44,474 bases of DNA. It comes from Phycisphaerae bacterium. Lineage in GTDB: Bacteria > Planctomycetota > Phycisphaerae > UBA1845. Each line of letters starts with the position of its first letter. Position 1 is the first letter of the stretch. Made by a program: the position numbers and the translations under genes. The notes under the pieces were generated by a model. The model saw nothing but the letters and a program-made list of their open reading frames with translations, was not told the origin of the DNA and made no database searches. The DNA is taken from positions 1-44,474 of the forward strand of contig JAJDDW010000059.1 in assembly GCA_029260115.1 (NCBI GenBank), read 5' to 3'. Below are positions 42,439-44,474 of the stretch, one piece after another.

Positions 42439-43974
42439 ATGCGCATTCGATTATTCAACTTGTGTTCTTCGATCATCTGTCTTGTTGTACTAGCTACGTC
42501 TACGATAGCCAGCCCGATCGACCCCAACAATCCTCCCGACGGTCGATTCGCAGACGATTGGGGCGTGATTTATCTAGCCGGTCAAAAAGTTGGTTACATG
42601 CATTCCACGATGACTCGCGCAGGCGACAATATTCTGACTGATTCAACAACCGTCATGCGCCTGGGCCGGGTAGATCAACCCATCAAAATTAAGCTCGTAG
42701 AAAAAGCTACGGAAACTTTGGCAGGCCAGGCGATTTCCTTCGAATCTATTCAAGATTTATCGACGCACCAATCCACCGTCAAAGGCGTCATCCACAACGG
42801 CAAGGTAAACATTACCAATAGCCAATTTGGTGTCGATCTAAAAAACGAATACGATTTCCCCGAAGGCGCTTCCCTGAAATCATGGGCCATGTTTCGCGAA
42901 GGGCTTTTGCGCGGGTTCAAACCTGGCACCACGTATGAAAACAAACTCTACGAACCAGCCATGCGCGTCGACGGTATCATCAAAGCCAAGACTCTCATCG
43001 GTGACATCGAAACTATTGAGATTCACAACGTCAAGACCGAGGGCCAGCGCGTCACGGTTGAGATGATTACACCCTTAGGCTCAATGACCATGCTCTCGTG
43101 GGTAAATCCAGACGGGCAGGTGCTCAAAGCCTCCGTTCCCGCCCCTGGCATGGGAAACATGGACATCGTCATGTGCAGCGCCGCTGTCGCGTTAGCCGAT
43201 TTCATTCCACCAGAAATTTTCATGACCTCAAGCATCAAAGCTGGCCAGCGCATCGATGCCGACGCCGCAGAACAGATCACTTATCGTGTTAAGCGAAAAA
43301 ATAAGGACATTGATTTGGGTGATTTCCCCTCAACGGGTATGCAGCGTGTCATCAGCACGACACCCGACGCCATTGTGCTTACGGTTACACGACAAGCTCA
43401 CACCCCGCAATCTGCCGCGCATACCAAGCTCGAAAAGGCTCAGCTAGCCGAATTCCTCGATAGCAACTTAATGATTAATAGCCGAGACCCACAAATTATT
43501 AAGCTAGCAACCAAAGCGGCCGCCGGTGAATCAAATCCATTCGTTCTGGGCGATAAGTTGCGAAAGTTTGTGACGGATTACATTGAGGAGAAAAATCTCA
43601 GCGTCGGCTTTGCGACCGCCAGCGAAGTATGTCGCACCAAGGAAGGTGACTGCAGCGAGCACGCCGTTCTTCTGGCCGCGCTGGGCCGGGTCCACAACAT
43701 CCCCTCCCGCGTCGCCGTTGGCCTGGCTTATGTCCCGCTCTTTGGCCGTCAAAACGACATCTTTGGCTATCACATGTGGACGCAGTTTTATCTCGACGGT
43801 AGGTGGATTGACTTCGACGCAGCCCTGCGCGAAACCGAATGCAGCCCCACCCGCATCACCTTCGCCACTTCATCCCTAAAAACAGCCGGCGGGGCAGACA
43901 TTAGCCTGCCGCTAATTGCTAAGATTGGTGGCATTGATTTAGACATCGTCAAGATAAATCCTCGCAAGAAATAA
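42439..43974 (+). CDS. Exported transglutaminase-domain protein
   Basis: A 511-residue protein with a signal peptide (LFNLCSSIICLVVLATSTIA). The first 330 residues are beta-rich and without a recognised domain. The C-terminal part is a transglutaminase-like (papain-fold) domain with the catalytic triad Cys405 (EGDCSEHAVLLAALGR), His445 (FGYHMWTQFYLDGRW) and Asp458 (WIDFDAAL). Such domains act as proteases or amidases on envelope proteins. A single gene, separated from sdhB by a repeat. The ATG has AGAGG upstream. Confidence 0.85.
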   Translation: MRIRLFNLCSSIICLVVLATSTIASPIDPNNPPDGRFADDWGVIYLAGQKVGYMHSTMTRAGDNILTDSTTVMRLGRVDQPIKIKLVEKATETLAGQAISFESIQDLSTHQSTVKGVIHNGKVNITNSQFGVDLKNEYDFPEGASLKSWAMFREGLLRGFKPGTTYENKLYEPAMRVDGIIKAKTLIGDIETIEIHNVKTEGQRVTVEMITPLGSMTMLSWVNPDGQVLKASVPAPGMGNMDIVMCSAAVALADFIPPEIFMTSSIKAGQRIDADAAEQITYRVKRKNKDIDLGDFPSTGMQRVISTTPDAIVLTVTRQAHTPQSAAHTKLEKAQLAEFLDSNLMINSRDPQIIKLATKAAAGESNPFVLGDKLRKFVTDYIEEKNLSVGFATASEVCRTKEGDCSEHAVLLAALGRVHNIPSRVAVGLAYVPLFGRQNDIFGYHMWTQFYLDGRWIDFDAALRETECSPTRITFATSSLKTAGGADISLPLIAKIGGIDLDIVKINPRKK

Positions 43975-44047
43975 GAAGGACGAATAGCTACCAGCGGTCA
44001 GTTCAATCGTGACTTCGCCAGGAAAGATAGTGCATCGTATTTTTCCG

Positions 44048-44323
44048 CTAGAACGCCTGAATTAAGCCCCAGCCAACAGCCACAGGCCCCCCGATATTCA
44101 AGGTGGCTACGATAGTCCACAGAACGAATCGATTCCCCACTACGATCCCGGGCCGGTCGCGTCTGAGTAAGACCGCGCAGCCAACAAGTGTCATCAAGCA
44201 CCAGCATCCCACTGACGCAAAGAGTGATACATCGATTCTATTCAGCAGGGCGTCATCGATAGTGCCAGTTAGTTGACCAATACCGAAGCCCCATACTCCA
44301 AGTAACCACATCCACACGGCCAT
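44048..44323 (-). CDS. Small membrane protein of unknown function
   Basis: A 91-residue hydrophobic protein with three probable membrane segments (VWMWLLGVWGFGIGQL, VSLFASVGCWCLMTLVGCAV and FVLWTIVATLNIGGPVAVGW), separated by a short charged loop RRDRPG. No family is recognised and the ribosome site is weak. It converges with the transglutaminase gene. The hydrophobic pattern makes it more likely real than not. Confidence 0.5.
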   Translation of the reverse strand: MAVWMWLLGVWGFGIGQLTGTIDDALLNRIDVSLFASVGCWCLMTLVGCAVLLRRDRPGIVVGNRFVLWTIVATLNIGGPVAVGWGLIQAF

Positions 44324-44426
44324 CCCCAGCGGAAGGTTGTGTGCTATTTTTAGTTGAAATTTTAGACGAACGGCCCCATATTTGACGGTGGATTTTCGAC
44401 AATTCCATCAAACAAGGAGCCGTGTC

Positions 44427-44474
44427 ATGAGTAGTGTCGTACGAATAGGATCGAAGAGCAAGGGTAAGCGGAAG
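44427..44474 (+). CDS. Start of a gene cut by the window end
   Basis: AAGGAG seven bases before an ATG at 44427 gives a convincing start. The 16 residues visible are basic (MSSVVRIGSKSKGKRK). Too short to identify. Confidence 0.5.
   Translation, partial: MSSVVRIGSKSKGKRK

Overview
The window looks like part of a free-living, aerobically respiring bacterial chromosome, most probably a planctomycete-like genome (inference). The reasons are a DUF1570-type HExxH protein, several extracytoplasmic-function sigma factors, a three-gene B-type succinate dehydrogenase, a long archaeal/eukaryotic-like isoleucyl-tRNA synthetase, and many short dispersed hairpin repeats between genes. No rRNA, tRNA or CRISPR array was found.

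Left part (1-15143): an AT-rich polysaccharide deacetylase; a repeat-filled gap; ileS; two small proteins that resemble orphan immunity-type genes; a DinB/YfiT-like protein; a degenerate Nudix protein; a membrane protein; the fluoride channel crcB; an ECF sigma/anti-sigma pair; a protoglobin followed by an NsrR-like Rrf2 regulator, apparently a nitric-oxide/redox module with a near-consensus promoter; and a second ECF sigma factor with a small membrane protein.

Middle (about 15.2-24.9 kb): a compact Mu-like transposable element. Its rightward operon encodes a coiled-coil protein, a small protein, an XRE repressor-like protein, a Mu gpI-type capsid protease/scaffold, two unknown proteins, a MuA-type DDE transposase and a MuB-type AAA ATPase. 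Its leftward operon encodes an unknown protein, a capsid decoration-like protein and a Mu gpT-type major capsid protein. The two operons diverge from one almost perfectly symmetric sequence that contains a promoter in each direction. Terminase, portal, MuF-like and all tail genes are absent, so this is either a transposon or satellite carrying its own capsid genes, or a deleted prophage. The protease gene has a long structured leader that could hide its ribosome-binding site.

Right part (24.9-44.5 kb): an ArsR-methyltransferase fusion next to ahcY (control of the S-adenosylhomocysteine cycle); a DUF1570-like protein; trkA-trkH potassium uptake; an M42-type aminopeptidase; a leftward cluster of three lipoproteins and a glycosyltransferase showing a clear tandem duplication; a DUF2752 membrane protein and another lipoprotein; sdhCAB; a transglutaminase-domain protein; a small membrane protein; and the start of a gene cut by the window end.

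Four families of short inverted or dispersed repeats occupy most of the longer gaps. In one of them the stem changes are compensated between copies, so its hairpin appears to be under selection. All functional calls rest on motif recognition by eye.
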